Assembly (NCBI RefSeq): GCF_004349145.1
Contig: NZ_SMFO01000012.1
Coordinates: forward strand, 1-64,000
Length of the DNA stretch: 64,000 nucleotides
Source of the DNA: Flavobacterium hiemivividum
GTDB taxonomy: Bacteria; Bacteroidota; Bacteroidia; Flavobacteriales; Flavobacteriaceae
Direction: 5' to 3'
Below, one piece after another: positions 33,594 through 43,297 of the stretch (positions within the stretch are counted from its first letter, which is position 1; every line of letters starts with the position of its first letter). The notes below the pieces were generated by a model. The model saw only the letters and a program-made list of their open reading frames with translations, did not search any database and was not told the DNA's origin. Both the position numbers and the translations under genes were made by a program.

Positions 33594-34226
33594 ATGTGTG
33601 CTACTTTCGACTTTACCGAAAAACAAATACAAATTCTACTAGTGGCAGAAACCTTATTTGCCGACAAAGGATTTGAAGGAACTTCCATTCGAACTATCGC
33701 AAAAGAAGCCAAGATTAATATCGCTATGGTTTCTTATTATTTTGGCTCAAAAGAACGTTTGCTGGAATCGCTAATATTTTATAGAACCAAAGATTTAAAG
33801 ATTGAAATAGAAAACTTGTTGGTTGAAGATCTAGAACCCATTGCTAAGATCAACAAGCTGATCGCCCTATACATCAATAGAATCAATTCTAATAAAGGGA
33901 TTTTTAGAATTCTTCATTTTGAGATGGCCACCCAAAAAAAGGAACTAAATATAAAATCCTTTTACGACTTACGAAAAAGCAATTTAAAATCGCTTGAAGC
34001 CATTATCTCCGAAGGCCAGGATAAAGGTGTATTTAGAAAAGACATTTCGATTCCGCTTTTAACGCCTACGATTTTGGGTACCTTTTTTCATTTCTACATG
34101 AACAAGGAGTATTTCATGGATATACTACAGCTCCCTACTGAAGATTCATACAACAATTATATCACCGTCGACCTGACAAAACACATTCAACAAACAATAA
34201 AAGCACTTCTAATTTATGAAAGTTAG
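33594..34226 (+). CDS. TetR-family repressor of a multidrug efflux operon
   Basis: 210 residues from the ATG at 33594; a longer frame reaching back to 33564 would start at TTG inside the operator and is rejected. The N-terminal helix-turn-helix is ETLFADKGFEGTSIRTIAKEA and NIAMVSYYFGSKERLLESL (about 18-58); the rest is a helical ligand-binding domain. It is the first gene of the tolC-hlyD-emrB operon and overlaps tolC by 11 bases. It most likely binds the tandem palindromes at 33539-33569. Confidence 0.9.
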   Translation: MCATFDFTEKQIQILLVAETLFADKGFEGTSIRTIAKEAKINIAMVSYYFGSKERLLESLIFYRTKDLKIEIENLLVEDLEPIAKINKLIALYINRINSNKGIFRILHFEMATQKKELNIKSFYDLRKSNLKSLEAIISEGQDKGVFRKDISIPLLTPTILGTFFHFYMNKEYFMDILQLPTEDSYNNYITVDLTKHIQQTIKALLIYES

Positions 34227-35541
34227 TCAATTCATGCTCTTTGGGATATTCTTCATCGGAATGTCGCCAATAGAAGCGCAAGAAAAAACGAGTTTAACTC
34301 TCGATGAAGCCATTCATTTGGCTTGGACCCAAAGCAACGAAGTTTCCTTGGCCAACACAAAAGTAGCCACTAAAAAATTCGAATTACAGTCGGTTAAAAA
34401 CAAGCAGTATCCCGATTTGAAAATCTCAGGTCAATACCAGCGTCTAGCCCAAGCATCTATTAATCTAAAAATTAACAAAAGTACAACTGCTGAAGCCCTT
34501 CCTGTTGTAGACCAGTTAATGATAGGTCAAGTAAATGCTAGTCTTCCCTTATTTGCCGGTTTTAAAATTAAAAATAGCATTAAAGCCTATGATAATTTAT
34601 ATCAGGCCGAAACAGCTAGTGCGATGCAAACAAAGGAAGAAGTTGCCATGATGGTGGTTAATTATTATGCCAGTTTGTATAAAGCACAAAAAACAGTCGA
34701 GCTTTTAAAAGAAAACCAAAAAAGCGCGCAACAACGCGTCACTGATTTTCTAGAATTGGAAAAAAACGGAATCATTCCAAGAAATGATTTACTAAAATCA
34801 CAACTTCAAGTTTCGAAAATCCAGCTATCACTAGACCAATCCATAAGCAATTTAAACATTGTCAATTTTGAGCTTGTCAGTTTATTGAAAATGGATCCAA
34901 AAACAAAATTAGAGGTTAAAGAAAGTGATTTTATTGACTTCCAAATGAATAATGTTCCAACTGATGATGCCCTGGCATTAGAAAACCGTAAAGATCTAGA
35001 AGCTATACGTTTGCAAGAAAAAGCAAGTTTAGCTCATGTTCAAATGTCAAAAAGTGGCTACTACCCTGCTATTTCAATTATTGGTGGTTACACAGCATTA
35101 GATTTAAAAAATGTTATTACTGTAGAAAATGCTATGAATATAGGGATTGGAGTATCTTATGATTTAAGTGGTATTCTAAAAAATGGAACAAATGTCAAAA
35201 TAGCAGAAAGCAAAGCACTTGAAGTACAAAATCATCAAGCGATTTTAACTGATTACATTAAAACACAAGTCCAAAAAGCAATCGAAGATTACGATTTGGC
35301 ACTCAAACAAGATCTCGTTTACAATGAAGCGGTGGAACAAGCATTAGAGAATTACAGAATTATAAAAGATAAATACGACAACGGCTTATCTGATACAAAT
35401 GATCTTCTTGAAGCTGATGTGGAACAACTGGGTTCTACTATCAATAAAACACTAGCGCGAGCTAATGTTATTCAAAAATACTACGAATTGCTTTCAGTAA
35501 GCGGACAACTAAACCAAACTTTCAATCTTTCAAAAATATAA
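34216..35541 (+). CDS. TolC-family outer-membrane efflux protein
   Basis: 441 residues with a signal peptide (MKVSQFMLFGIFFIGMSPIEAQ). Two repeated outer-membrane-factor halves are seen, with long helices typical of the TolC barrel (SLTLDEAIHLAWTQSNEVSLA near the N-terminus; KDKYDNGLSDTNDLLEADVEQL near 395). It forms the trimeric outer-membrane channel for the adjacent HlyD/EmrB pump, 12 bases before it. Confidence 0.92.
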   Translation: MKVSQFMLFGIFFIGMSPIEAQEKTSLTLDEAIHLAWTQSNEVSLANTKVATKKFELQSVKNKQYPDLKISGQYQRLAQASINLKINKSTTAEALPVVDQLMIGQVNASLPLFAGFKIKNSIKAYDNLYQAETASAMQTKEEVAMMVVNYYASLYKAQKTVELLKENQKSAQQRVTDFLELEKNGIIPRNDLLKSQLQVSKIQLSLDQSISNLNIVNFELVSLLKMDPKTKLEVKESDFIDFQMNNVPTDDALALENRKDLEAIRLQEKASLAHVQMSKSGYYPAISIIGGYTALDLKNVITVENAMNIGIGVSYDLSGILKNGTNVKIAESKALEVQNHQAILTDYIKTQVQKAIEDYDLALKQDLVYNEAVEQALENYRIIKDKYDNGLSDTNDLLEADVEQLGSTINKTLARANVIQKYYELLSVSGQLNQTFNLSKI

Positions 35542-35553
35542 TCGGCACCTACA

Positions 35554-36633
35554 ATGACTAAGAAAAAGACAAATACCAAGTTTATCATCATAATCACTTC
35601 ATTAGTATTACTAGGTGTTACTTATGGAACCTATAAATACGTTCATTCCCTTTCTCACGAAGGCACAGATGACGCACAGATTGAGAAAAACATGAACCCC
35701 ATTATTCCAAGAGTATCCGGATATGTTAGCAAAGTGTTTATTAAAGACAATGATTTTGTAAAAAAGGGAGACACTTTATTTACGATTGACAAGAAAGATT
35801 ACCAACTGAAAATTGATGAAGCAACAGCAAATTTGGCTGTAGCCGAAGGAAGCTTAGAGGTTACAAAAGCTGACATCGGTGGTCTTTTAGCGAGTATTTC
35901 TGTATCTGAAGCCAATGTAAAGTCGGCCGGCGGAAACATAGAAAGCGCAAAAATCAGATTAGATCGTGCTACTAGTGACTACAATAGGTATAATAATTTA
36001 TATAAAAACCGTACAATTACTAAACAGCAATACGAGCAAGCTTTAGCAACTAAATTAGAAGCTGAAAATCAAGTTCGCATTTTGCAACAGCAAGAAAAAG
36101 CGAGTGCTTTTCAAAAATCGGTTATTGTAGCAAAATCTAAAGCCACTGACAAACAAACGGATGTGGCTGATGCCAATATCAAGCGGGCGAAAGCATTGCT
36201 TAACTCTGCAATTTTAAATTCGAGCTATACTGCAATCACTGCTGCAATTGACGGTCAAGTTTCTAAAATTGATATTCAACCGGGACAATTAGTGCAACCG
36301 GGACAATCTCTTTTTTATATAATTAATAATAATGAAGCCTGGGTTGTAGCTAATTTTAAAGAAACCCAATTAAACAAAATGATGGTTGGTCAAAAGGTAA
36401 CTCTAAAAGTAGATGCATATCCTGATCATGATTTTAAGGGAACTGTAGTCTCTTTTTCGCCTGCAACTGGATCGCGTTTTTCTATATTACCTCCTGACAA
36501 TGCTACTGGAAATTTTGTAAAAACGATTCAGCGTTTACCAGTAAAAATTAGTATTGATGCTGATAACGATATGGAGAAAATAAAATTATTACGTCCAGGA
36601 ATGAATGTGGATGTTGACGTACATATAAAATAA
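35554..36633 (+). CDS. HlyD/EmrA-family membrane fusion protein
   Basis: 359 residues. One N-terminal membrane anchor (about 9-25), then a biotinyl-lipoyl-like half (PRVSGYVSKVFIKDNDFVKKGDTLF, about 50-75), an alpha-hairpin (about 85-200) and the second lipoyl half and beta-barrel (AAIDGQVSKIDIQPGQLVQPGQ, about 230-251). It links the inner-membrane pump to TolC across the periplasm. The next gene starts 1 base after its stop codon. Confidence 0.92.
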   Translation: MTKKKTNTKFIIIITSLVLLGVTYGTYKYVHSLSHEGTDDAQIEKNMNPIIPRVSGYVSKVFIKDNDFVKKGDTLFTIDKKDYQLKIDEATANLAVAEGSLEVTKADIGGLLASISVSEANVKSAGGNIESAKIRLDRATSDYNRYNNLYKNRTITKQQYEQALATKLEAENQVRILQQQEKASAFQKSVIVAKSKATDKQTDVADANIKRAKALLNSAILNSSYTAITAAIDGQVSKIDIQPGQLVQPGQSLFYIINNNEAWVVANFKETQLNKMMVGQKVTLKVDAYPDHDFKGTVVSFSPATGSRFSILPPDNATGNFVKTIQRLPVKISIDADNDMEKIKLLRPGMNVDVDVHIK

Positions 36634-36634
36634 A

Positions 36635-38221
36635 ATGGTAACAGAACAAGGAGAAGACGATTTAGTCGAATACGGCTTTAGACGGGTTATTATTACAATT
36701 ACGGCTGTACTCTGTGCGTTATTGGAAATTGTAGATACCACTATTGTCAATGTAGCGCTAACAAATATGAGAGGAAGCCTTGGCGCAACATTAACTGATG
36801 TGGCCTGGGTAATAACCGCTTATGCTATTGCAAATGTGATCATTATACCAATGACAAGCTGGCTATCACAGCAATTTGGAAGAAGGAATTACTTTGCTGT
36901 TTCCATAGTTATTTTTACCGTTGCTTCTTTTTTGTGTGGTAATGCGACTAATATTTGGGAGCTAGTAGCTTTCCGATTTATTCAAGGTCTCGGTGGAGGT
37001 GCTTTGCTGGTAACTGCACAAACCATTATTACTGAAAGTTATCCGATTGCAAAAAGAGGAATGGCACAAGCCATTTATGGAATGGGTGTCATTGTAGGTC
37101 CCACTTTAGGACCGCCATTAGGTGGCTATCTTGTGGATCATTTTTCATGGCCTTACATTTTCTACATCAATATTCCATTAGGTATTATTGCCACACTTTT
37201 GACTTTAACATTTGTAAGAAGTCCAAAATACGGAGAAAAACTAAAGTCGCATCAAGTCGATTGGGCTGGAATCATTCTATTAGCAGCTTTCATTGGTTCA
37301 TTACAATTTGTATTGGAACATGGACAACAAGACGACTGGTTCAACAACAACTTAATTGTATTATTGAGTGTCGTTTCTCTTTTTGGGTTAATTCTATTTA
37401 TCTGGAGACAATTAACTTATAAGTATCCTATAGTTAACTTAAGCGTTCTAAAAGACGGGAATTTGAGAATTGGTACTCTAATGGCATTCATTTTAGGTTT
37501 TGGTTTGTATGGTTCCACATTAATTATTCCCATATATACACAGTCCGTATTAGGATGGACCGCTACTGATGCTGGTTTATTGCTGATTCCTGGTTCGATA
37601 ACTACAGCTTTCATGATGCCTATAATTGGTAAACTGATTCAAAAAGGAGTTCCTCAGGGATACATGATTGGACTTGGCTTTTTAGTATTCTTTTTATTTA
37701 CCTTAATGATGCACAATAAAATGACACCAGATACTGGTGAAGAACACATGTTCTGGGCATTAATTTTAAGAGGAGTTGGTTTAGGATTACTTTTTGTTCC
37801 TATCACTACTTTATCACTATCTACTTTATCAGGAAAAAATATTGGTGAAGGAGCTGCGTTTACCGGTATGATGAGACAATTAGGTGGTTCTTTTGGTATT
37901 GCCATAATAACCACTTTTATCACCCGATTCAGTCAGGAACACCGCGTGAATTTAGTTGCCCATTTAGATGGAACTAAATTTGAAGTACAACAGCGACTAC
38001 TGCTTTTACAAAAAGGGTTTATGTCTAAAGGTTTTACTGCCAATGAATCTATGAAAAAAGCATATCAGGCAATTGATTATTCCGTTCTAAAACAAAGTAC
38101 TGTTTTATCTTATATGGATATTTTTATGTATTTGGGACTTCTATTTCTCTGTTGTATTCCAATTATTTTCTTCATCAAGAAAGGGAAAAACAAGATCAAT
38201 CCAGCAGATGCCATGCATTAA
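36635..38221 (+). CDS. DHA2-family (EmrB-like) multidrug MFS transporter
   Basis: 528 residues with about 14 membrane helices. DHA2 signatures are LLEIVDTTIVNVALTNM (motif D1, about 27-43), SWLSQQFGRRNYF (motif A, about 79-91), FRFIQGLGGGAL (motif B) and VGPTLGPPLGGYLV (motif C). It exports drugs by proton antiport. Closed operon: TetR repressor, TolC, HlyD and EmrB form a full tripartite efflux system. Confidence 0.93.
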   Translation: MVTEQGEDDLVEYGFRRVIITITAVLCALLEIVDTTIVNVALTNMRGSLGATLTDVAWVITAYAIANVIIIPMTSWLSQQFGRRNYFAVSIVIFTVASFLCGNATNIWELVAFRFIQGLGGGALLVTAQTIITESYPIAKRGMAQAIYGMGVIVGPTLGPPLGGYLVDHFSWPYIFYINIPLGIIATLLTLTFVRSPKYGEKLKSHQVDWAGIILLAAFIGSLQFVLEHGQQDDWFNNNLIVLLSVVSLFGLILFIWRQLTYKYPIVNLSVLKDGNLRIGTLMAFILGFGLYGSTLIIPIYTQSVLGWTATDAGLLLIPGSITTAFMMPIIGKLIQKGVPQGYMIGLGFLVFFLFTLMMHNKMTPDTGEEHMFWALILRGVGLGLLFVPITTLSLSTLSGKNIGEGAAFTGMMRQLGGSFGIAIITTFITRFSQEHRVNLVAHLDGTKFEVQQRLLLLQKGFMSKGFTANESMKKAYQAIDYSVLKQSTVLSYMDIFMYLGLLFLCCIPIIFFIKKGKNKINPADAMH

Positions 38222-38227
38222 AACACA

Positions 38228-38262
38228 AAAAACTCCGATTCTCAACGTCGGAGTTTTTTTTA
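38228..38262. terminator. Bidirectional terminator between emrB and yaaA
   Basis: AAAAAACTCCGA pairs with TCGGAGTTTTTT around a nine-base loop, with A and T runs on the two sides. It serves the plus-strand efflux operon and the convergent yaaA gene at once. Confidence 0.9.
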
Positions 38263-38277
38263 TTGCTTAAACTAAGA

Positions 38278-39036
38278 TTATCTGGTAAATACTAAATGAT
38301 TCCCTTTTGAAAGCGTGGCGTCAAATTGATAGCCATCATAATTAAATCCTTTCAAATCGTCAATCGTTTTTGCTTCGGTATCGATGATGTAACGCACCAT
38401 CATTCCTCTAGCTTTCTTAGCAAAAAAACTGATTATTTTAAGCTTTCCATCTTTATAATCCTTAAAATCAGGAGTGATTACTGGGACTTTCAAAGCTTTA
38501 GCATCTACGGCCGAAAAATATTCATTACTTGCTAGGTTAACAAACAACTCGTCTTCTTCCAATTCTTTGTTTAGCGCTTTTGTAACTTTCGATTTCCAAA
38601 ATTCGTATAAATTTTTATCGTCGCCAATAGGCAACTTTGTACCCATTTCTAATCTATAGGCCTGAATTAAATCCAAGGGTTTAAGTATTCCATATAAACC
38701 TGATAATATTCGTAAGCTATGTTGTAAGTTTTCTAATTTTTCTGTGGGGATTGAATATGCATCTAATCCAGTATATACATCTCCGTCAAATGCATAAACA
38801 GCAGGACGAGCATTCTCAGCGGTAAAAGGAGTTTTCCAGTCTTGATTGCGTTGCCAGTTCAAGTCGGCTAATTTTGTCGAAATATGCATTAACTCAGAAA
38901 GGTCATTTGGGGATTGTTGTTTCAATACTTTCTGGATTTGTCGTGATTCTTTTAAGAATTCAGATTCCGTATATTTTGAAGTTGGTAATGCTGTTTCGAA
39001 GTTTAAAGATTTGGCTGGCGATATAACAATTTTCAT
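38278..39036 (-). CDS. yaaA: Peroxide stress protein YaaA
   Basis: 252 residues from the ATG at 39034-39036 (MKIVISPAKSLNFE, the conserved start). A 41-codon upstream extension is rejected because it carries no family sequence and covers the -7 element. Family motifs: SPAKSL, PAVYAFDGDVYTGLDA (about 68-83), LRILSGLYGILKPLDLIQAYRLEMGT (about 103-128, in two parts), NLASNEYF and KKARGMMVRYI. YaaA-type proteins lower intracellular iron damage under peroxide. A perfect -7 element (TACTTTTG on the minus strand) lies at 39075-39082. Confidence 0.92.
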   Translation of the reverse strand: MKIVISPAKSLNFETALPTSKYTESEFLKESRQIQKVLKQQSPNDLSELMHISTKLADLNWQRNQDWKTPFTAENARPAVYAFDGDVYTGLDAYSIPTEKLENLQHSLRILSGLYGILKPLDLIQAYRLEMGTKLPIGDDKNLYEFWKSKVTKALNKELEEDELFVNLASNEYFSAVDAKALKVPVITPDFKDYKDGKLKIISFFAKKARGMMVRYIIDTEAKTIDDLKGFNYDGYQFDATLSKGNHLVFTR

Positions 39037-39488
39037 AAATAATCCTGTTTCAGGTTCTTTTTTTAATACAAAATCAAAAGTACTACTTGAAAAACAATAA
39101 ACTGATAAATCCACATCAATTTGTTTAATACTGATATAGAAAATAGAAATGTGATCCATTAATTACTGTCTAAATCTCGATTTTTATACCCATTTAATTT
39201 TCAAGGGTATAGCATTCGAAAAATAAATAATTTATTGACTTTTATTAGCATAACTTTTCGAAAAAAAAACGCTGTATTTTTATAAAAAGAAAGGGCAATA
39301 AATAATAAAAACCGCAGTAAACCAGCGTGTAAATTAATCTTAAAAACTAATTAGCGTTCCTTGTTTCAATAATAATATCAATTTCTAGGAGGAGATTAGT
39401 AACAATTTATCTATTTTTGTGAATCTTAAAATAATAACCAAAACGGGAATAATTCCTGTTATTCGATAAAAGAATACAGCATACAAAA
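39037..39488. other. Divergent yaaA-nhaA intergenic region
   Basis: About 450 bases containing the yaaA -7 element (39075-39082, minus strand) and a plus-strand TATTTTTG at 39412-39419 that could serve nhaA, with no clear -33 partner. A purine-rich CTAGGAGGAGATTAG segment at about 39386-39400 is the only other feature. No gene is seen. Confidence 0.45.
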
Positions 39489-40667
39489 ATGAAAAAAACA
39501 ATAAAACGCATTTACAATTCAGATTTATTCAATGAATTTTTTGAGAATGAAAAATCAACCGGACTTATACTTATCGCCTGTACCCTATTTTCATTGGTTA
39601 TGGCTAATTCAATCTTCGGTTCACAATACATTCACACCTGGCACATGGATCTGGGAGGACAGAGTGTAGAATACTGGATTAATGACGGTTTAATGACCAT
39701 CTTCTTTTTACTAATTGGTTTAGAATTAGAAAGAGAAATCTATAAAGGGGAATTGTCAAACATAAAAGACGCTTTATTTCCCATATTTGCTGCCTTAGGA
39801 GGAATGTTAGTTCCTGCAGGACTGTATCTTTTACTAAACCACGGAACTATTGCACAAGCTGGAGCTGGTATCCCTATGGCAACCGACATTGCTTTTGCAT
39901 TAGGAATCTTATCACTATTAGGAAATCGAGTACCATTAAGTTTAAAAATATTCTTAACAGCACTTGCTGTAATAGACGATTTAGGAGCTATTTTAGTTAT
40001 TGCCGTTTTTTACACTAAAACCATTCTTTGGGCAAATCTATTTTATGCTTTAGGTACCATGCTAATTTTATTTGTGCTTAACCGTATGAAAGTTAAAAGT
40101 CTTATTCCATACCTTATTGGTGGAGTAATCATGTGGTGGTTTATGCTAAATTCAGGAATTCACGCTACCGTTACCGGAGTATTATTAGCGTTTGTTATTC
40201 CTTTTGGAAATGGAGAGAAAAATTCTACCTCATACATTTTACAACACTTTCTTCACAAACCAGTTGGTTTTTTAATACTTCCACTCTTTGCTTTAGCCAA
40301 TACTGCAATTGTAGTTAGTTCAGACATAGGAGCAACGATTGCGCAACATTACAGTATCGGTATCGCTTTAGGATTAATAGTAGGAAAACCATTAGGTATT
40401 TTTCTGTTTTGTCTTCTAGCTGTTGGACTAGGAATTTGTAAACTTCCGAAGGGCTTAACATGGAAAACGATCATAGGTGTAGGATTTTTAGGAGGTATTG
40501 GATTTACAATGTCTATTTTCATTACCTTGCTTGCTTTCGATGACCAAACCATTATTAGCAACGCCAAATTCATTATTTTACTTTCGTCTTTAGTTGCGGG
40601 CTTATTAGGCTTCATGTTTTTGAAAAACACATTAAAAGAAAGTATTGATGAGAACAGTATTAAATAA
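39489..40667 (+). CDS. nhaA: Na+/H+ antiporter NhaA
   Basis: 392 residues, about 12 membrane helices. It has INDGLMTIFFLLIGLELEREI (about 64-84), PMATDIAFALGILSLLGNRVP (about 132-152; contains the transport Asp), ALAVIDDLGAILVIAVFY (about 160-177, with the two essential Asp) and GFLGGIGFTMSIFI (about 333-346). It exchanges sodium for protons for pH and sodium control. Its 3' end overlaps the DUF389 gene by 20 bases. Confidence 0.95.
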   Translation: MKKTIKRIYNSDLFNEFFENEKSTGLILIACTLFSLVMANSIFGSQYIHTWHMDLGGQSVEYWINDGLMTIFFLLIGLELEREIYKGELSNIKDALFPIFAALGGMLVPAGLYLLLNHGTIAQAGAGIPMATDIAFALGILSLLGNRVPLSLKIFLTALAVIDDLGAILVIAVFYTKTILWANLFYALGTMLILFVLNRMKVKSLIPYLIGGVIMWWFMLNSGIHATVTGVLLAFVIPFGNGEKNSTSYILQHFLHKPVGFLILPLFALANTAIVVSSDIGATIAQHYSIGIALGLIVGKPLGIFLFCLLAVGLGICKLPKGLTWKTIIGVGFLGGIGFTMSIFITLLAFDDQTIISNAKFIILLSSLVAGLLGFMFLKNTLKESIDENSIK

Positions 40668-42000
40668 CATTTTCACCTACATTAACCTTAGTAAGGGCGA
40701 GGAAGAAAAAACGAAAGTATTGGATTTTGTAAAATCTAGTATTTCCTTTAGAGGGGCAAATTTGTGGATTTTAGCCTGCGCCATTGTTGTGGCATCGGTT
40801 GGGCTAAATGTAAATTCTACTGCAGTAATCATTGGTGCGATGTTAATATCTCCATTAATGGGTCCTATTATTGGAGCCGGTTTTGGACTAGGTATTTACG
40901 ATTTCGATTTATTGAAAAAATCACTAAAAAATCTGTTGATTGCAACCATCGTAGGGTTAGTAGTATCTACCATCTATTTTTATATTAGCCCATTTAAAGA
41001 AGCCCAACCTGAATTACTATCCAGAACTGCACCCAATATTTATGATATCCTTATTGCCTTCTTTGGTGGTTTAGTTGGCGCCATTGCAATAACAAGAGTA
41101 GAAAAAGGAAACCCAATTCCGGGTGTGGCGATTGCAACAGCACTTATGCCACCACTTTGTACTGCAGGATATGGATTAGCAATGGGGAGTTATAAATTCT
41201 TTTTTGGTGCGATCTACTTGTATTCTATCAACTGTGTTTTTATTTGTATTTCGACTTTTTTCATTGTGAAATATTTAGATTATCCTACGAAAAAACAACT
41301 AGATGAGAAATTACAAAAACGAGTAAAATACATAATAACAGGTTTAATCATAGTATTAATACTGCCAAGTATCTATTTTGCTTATCAATTAATCGAAGAA
41401 AAAAAATACCAACAGCAGATTGATCTCTTTATTCATAATGAGTTTACCAATAAAGGCATTACGGTTGTTTATAAGAAAACCAAATTCATTGAGAAACCAA
41501 AAAAACTTGAACTTGGATTTCTTTCGAAAAGGTACCAGCCAGACGAAATTAAGAAGCTAAACCAAAGTCTTAAAGAGTATGAAATTAAAGACACCAAGCT
41601 TATTGTAATTCAGGACACAACCGACTTAAAGAGCGATATTCTGAACGAAATCAACTTTAACAAGTCAAAATTAAGTCAAAAGGATGTTTCGATTTTAAAC
41701 CTAAAAAAACAACTGGCTGCAAATACTTATGACAACAAAGCCTTACTGGCTGAAATAAAAATTTTATTTCCTGAGGTAGATAACATTTCAATGTCCAATC
41801 ATACTTTTAATGAAAATTCAGACAGTACTACTACGGTGCCTGTACTAATTTACACTAGTAAAGCACCACTAGAAAACGAATATACAAAGAAAATGACTTT
41901 ATGGCTACAACAACGATTAGCTAAAAAAGATATTGAACTATACAGAAGACCTCTTAAAGCCTTCAAAAAAATGCAGCCAAAAAAGGTAGTACAAAAATAG
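40648..42000 (+). CDS. DUF389-family (TIGR00341-type) membrane protein
   Basis: 450 residues from the ATG at 40648. Six or so membrane helices (about 35-235) carry the family motif NSTAVIIGAMLISPLMGPIIG (about 56-76) and TRVEKGNPIPGVAIATALMPPLC (about 148-170). A soluble C-terminal region (about 250-450) shows alternating Lys-rich helices and strands. DUF389 function is unknown. It starts inside nhaA, in another frame, so the two are likely co-translated and it may help in ion homeostasis (inference). Confidence 0.88.
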   Translation: MRTVLNNIFTYINLSKGEEEKTKVLDFVKSSISFRGANLWILACAIVVASVGLNVNSTAVIIGAMLISPLMGPIIGAGFGLGIYDFDLLKKSLKNLLIATIVGLVVSTIYFYISPFKEAQPELLSRTAPNIYDILIAFFGGLVGAIAITRVEKGNPIPGVAIATALMPPLCTAGYGLAMGSYKFFFGAIYLYSINCVFICISTFFIVKYLDYPTKKQLDEKLQKRVKYIITGLIIVLILPSIYFAYQLIEEKKYQQQIDLFIHNEFTNKGITVVYKKTKFIEKPKKLELGFLSKRYQPDEIKKLNQSLKEYEIKDTKLIVIQDTTDLKSDILNEINFNKSKLSQKDVSILNLKKQLAANTYDNKALLAEIKILFPEVDNISMSNHTFNENSDSTTTVPVLIYTSKAPLENEYTKKMTLWLQQRLAKKDIELYRRPLKAFKKMQPKKVVQK

Positions 42001-42013
42001 TTTTTCTAAACAT

Positions 42014-42052
42014 ATGCATAAAAATTCTGCTCTTAAGCAGACTTTTTATGCA
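42014..42052 (+). terminator. Terminator after the nhaA-DUF389 operon
   Basis: TGCATAAAAA...CTGCT and AGCAG...CTTTTTATGCA arms form a long imperfect hairpin just past the stop codon at 42000. Confidence 0.65.
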
Positions 42053-42378
42053 ATTATATTGACTTGTTTAGTTCCTACAATCCACACGCTTCGCGCAATC
42101 TTTTATTTGATTTTTTTTATCAGTTTATTGCTGTTTTTAAAACTGAATCTCAAGGTCATAATTAGTCGACTTCCTAAATAAAAAAACTACCAATCGAAAC
42201 ACTTCTTGACCACATTTTTTTTTATGTGAGAATATATTTATTTAATGAGATCCATTAATTTAGTCCTTACTACGAATTCCGCTCTTTATCGTCTTTATCA
42301 GGCATTTACCGATTAGTTAATTATTTTAACTCTTTATTATCTAAATTTAGATGGTATAATCCTCTAATAAAATAAAAA
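42053..42378. other. Intergenic region before the transglutaminase-like gene
   Basis: About 325 AT-rich bases without a gene or clear repeat. The sequence just before 42379 (TAAATTTAG at about 42340) is a poor -7 match, so the promoter is not located. Confidence 0.4.
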
Positions 42379-43242
42379 ATGAGTAAACCTTTACTTTGGT
42401 ATTTTAGAAGACATTCTTTATTATATAAGATACGTTTCAAAATGGTTTCTAGGAAAGCATCTGTGAATCGTATTGAAAATTTTTGTTACAATACTATAAA
42501 CCCAAAGTATGACATTCCGCCCATTTATTTTCAATTGAACAGTATGATTTTGCCGAAATCAAAGACAGAACTAAGTGATCTTAAGAAAGCAAAAAAGATA
42601 GCAAAATGGCTTCGAAACCATATTAAAGGAGGTCCAGGACTTGGAAAATCATCCAATAATGCACTTCGTAAAATGTTAAGAGGGGAAGGCGGTGTCTGTA
42701 GTGATTTCTCGCAGATCTATAATAATTTTTGCGTCATCAACGATTTAAAAGTTAAAGAGTGGGGCATTAAAGTGACAACCACTAACAAAGCGGCCCGCGG
42801 TGGGCATTCGTTTAACGAAGTATACTCAAAGGAATTTCGGAAGTGGATTCTAATCGACGTATCCAAATCTATATTTTTTTACCATACCAATTCTAAAGTA
42901 CCTTTATCTGTTTTTGAACTTCTGGAATTGAAAAAAGAAAATAAAGAAATCCACTATTATGAATTCAATAAAAAAGTTATTGTTGATAAGCAATATGTAG
43001 AAGATCTCTATCTAGTGCCAAACTCATTTCCGTTTCTGATTACTAATTATTGTAATAAAACCTATGATTACTTTTTAGACAAATTCAGTTTTCTGCCGGA
43101 ATCGATAATACATGGCCTGGTCTATCTCACTGGTAAAAGCTATAGTTTTGAGTTTCCTTCCAAGGAATATAAAGTCGCAGTCCCGTTCGTCTCCCCAATA
43201 CCTAGAAAGATACTTGAAAGGTATCCTGTGAATTCAATATAA
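42379..43242 (+). CDS. Transglutaminase-like (papain-fold) protein
   Basis: 287 residues. The catalytic triad is visible: Cys107 in GEGGVCSDFSQIYNN, His143 in RGGHSFNEVYS, Asp160 in WILIDVSKSI, spaced as in bacterial transglutaminase-like domains. The preceding LGKSSNNALRKMLRG and the C-terminal hydrophobic-aromatic region (about 200-287) are not recognised. No signal peptide, so cytoplasmic. Hydrolytic or cross-linking activity on an unknown protein or peptide is possible. It stands alone and is followed by a perfect terminator. Confidence 0.8.
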   Translation: MSKPLLWYFRRHSLLYKIRFKMVSRKASVNRIENFCYNTINPKYDIPPIYFQLNSMILPKSKTELSDLKKAKKIAKWLRNHIKGGPGLGKSSNNALRKMLRGEGGVCSDFSQIYNNFCVINDLKVKEWGIKVTTTNKAARGGHSFNEVYSKEFRKWILIDVSKSIFFYHTNSKVPLSVFELLELKKENKEIHYYEFNKKVIVDKQYVEDLYLVPNSFPFLITNYCNKTYDYFLDKFSFLPESIIHGLVYLTGKSYSFEFPSKEYKVAVPFVSPIPRKILERYPVNSI

Positions 43243-43271
43243 AAAAAGTCTGCTCGAGAGCAGACTTTTTT
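43240..43271. terminator. Intrinsic terminator between two convergent genes
   Basis: AAAAAAGTCTGCTC pairs with GAGCAGACTTTTTT with almost no loop. It ends the transglutaminase-like gene and, from the other side, the metalloprotease gene at 43298. Confidence 0.9.
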
Positions 43272-43297
43272 ATGTATGTGTGTGTAATTTGATTTAT

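Noticed and set aside
39037-39159. Extended YaaA N-terminus
   Set aside because: The added residues match nothing in the family and the -7 element at 39075-39082 lies inside them.
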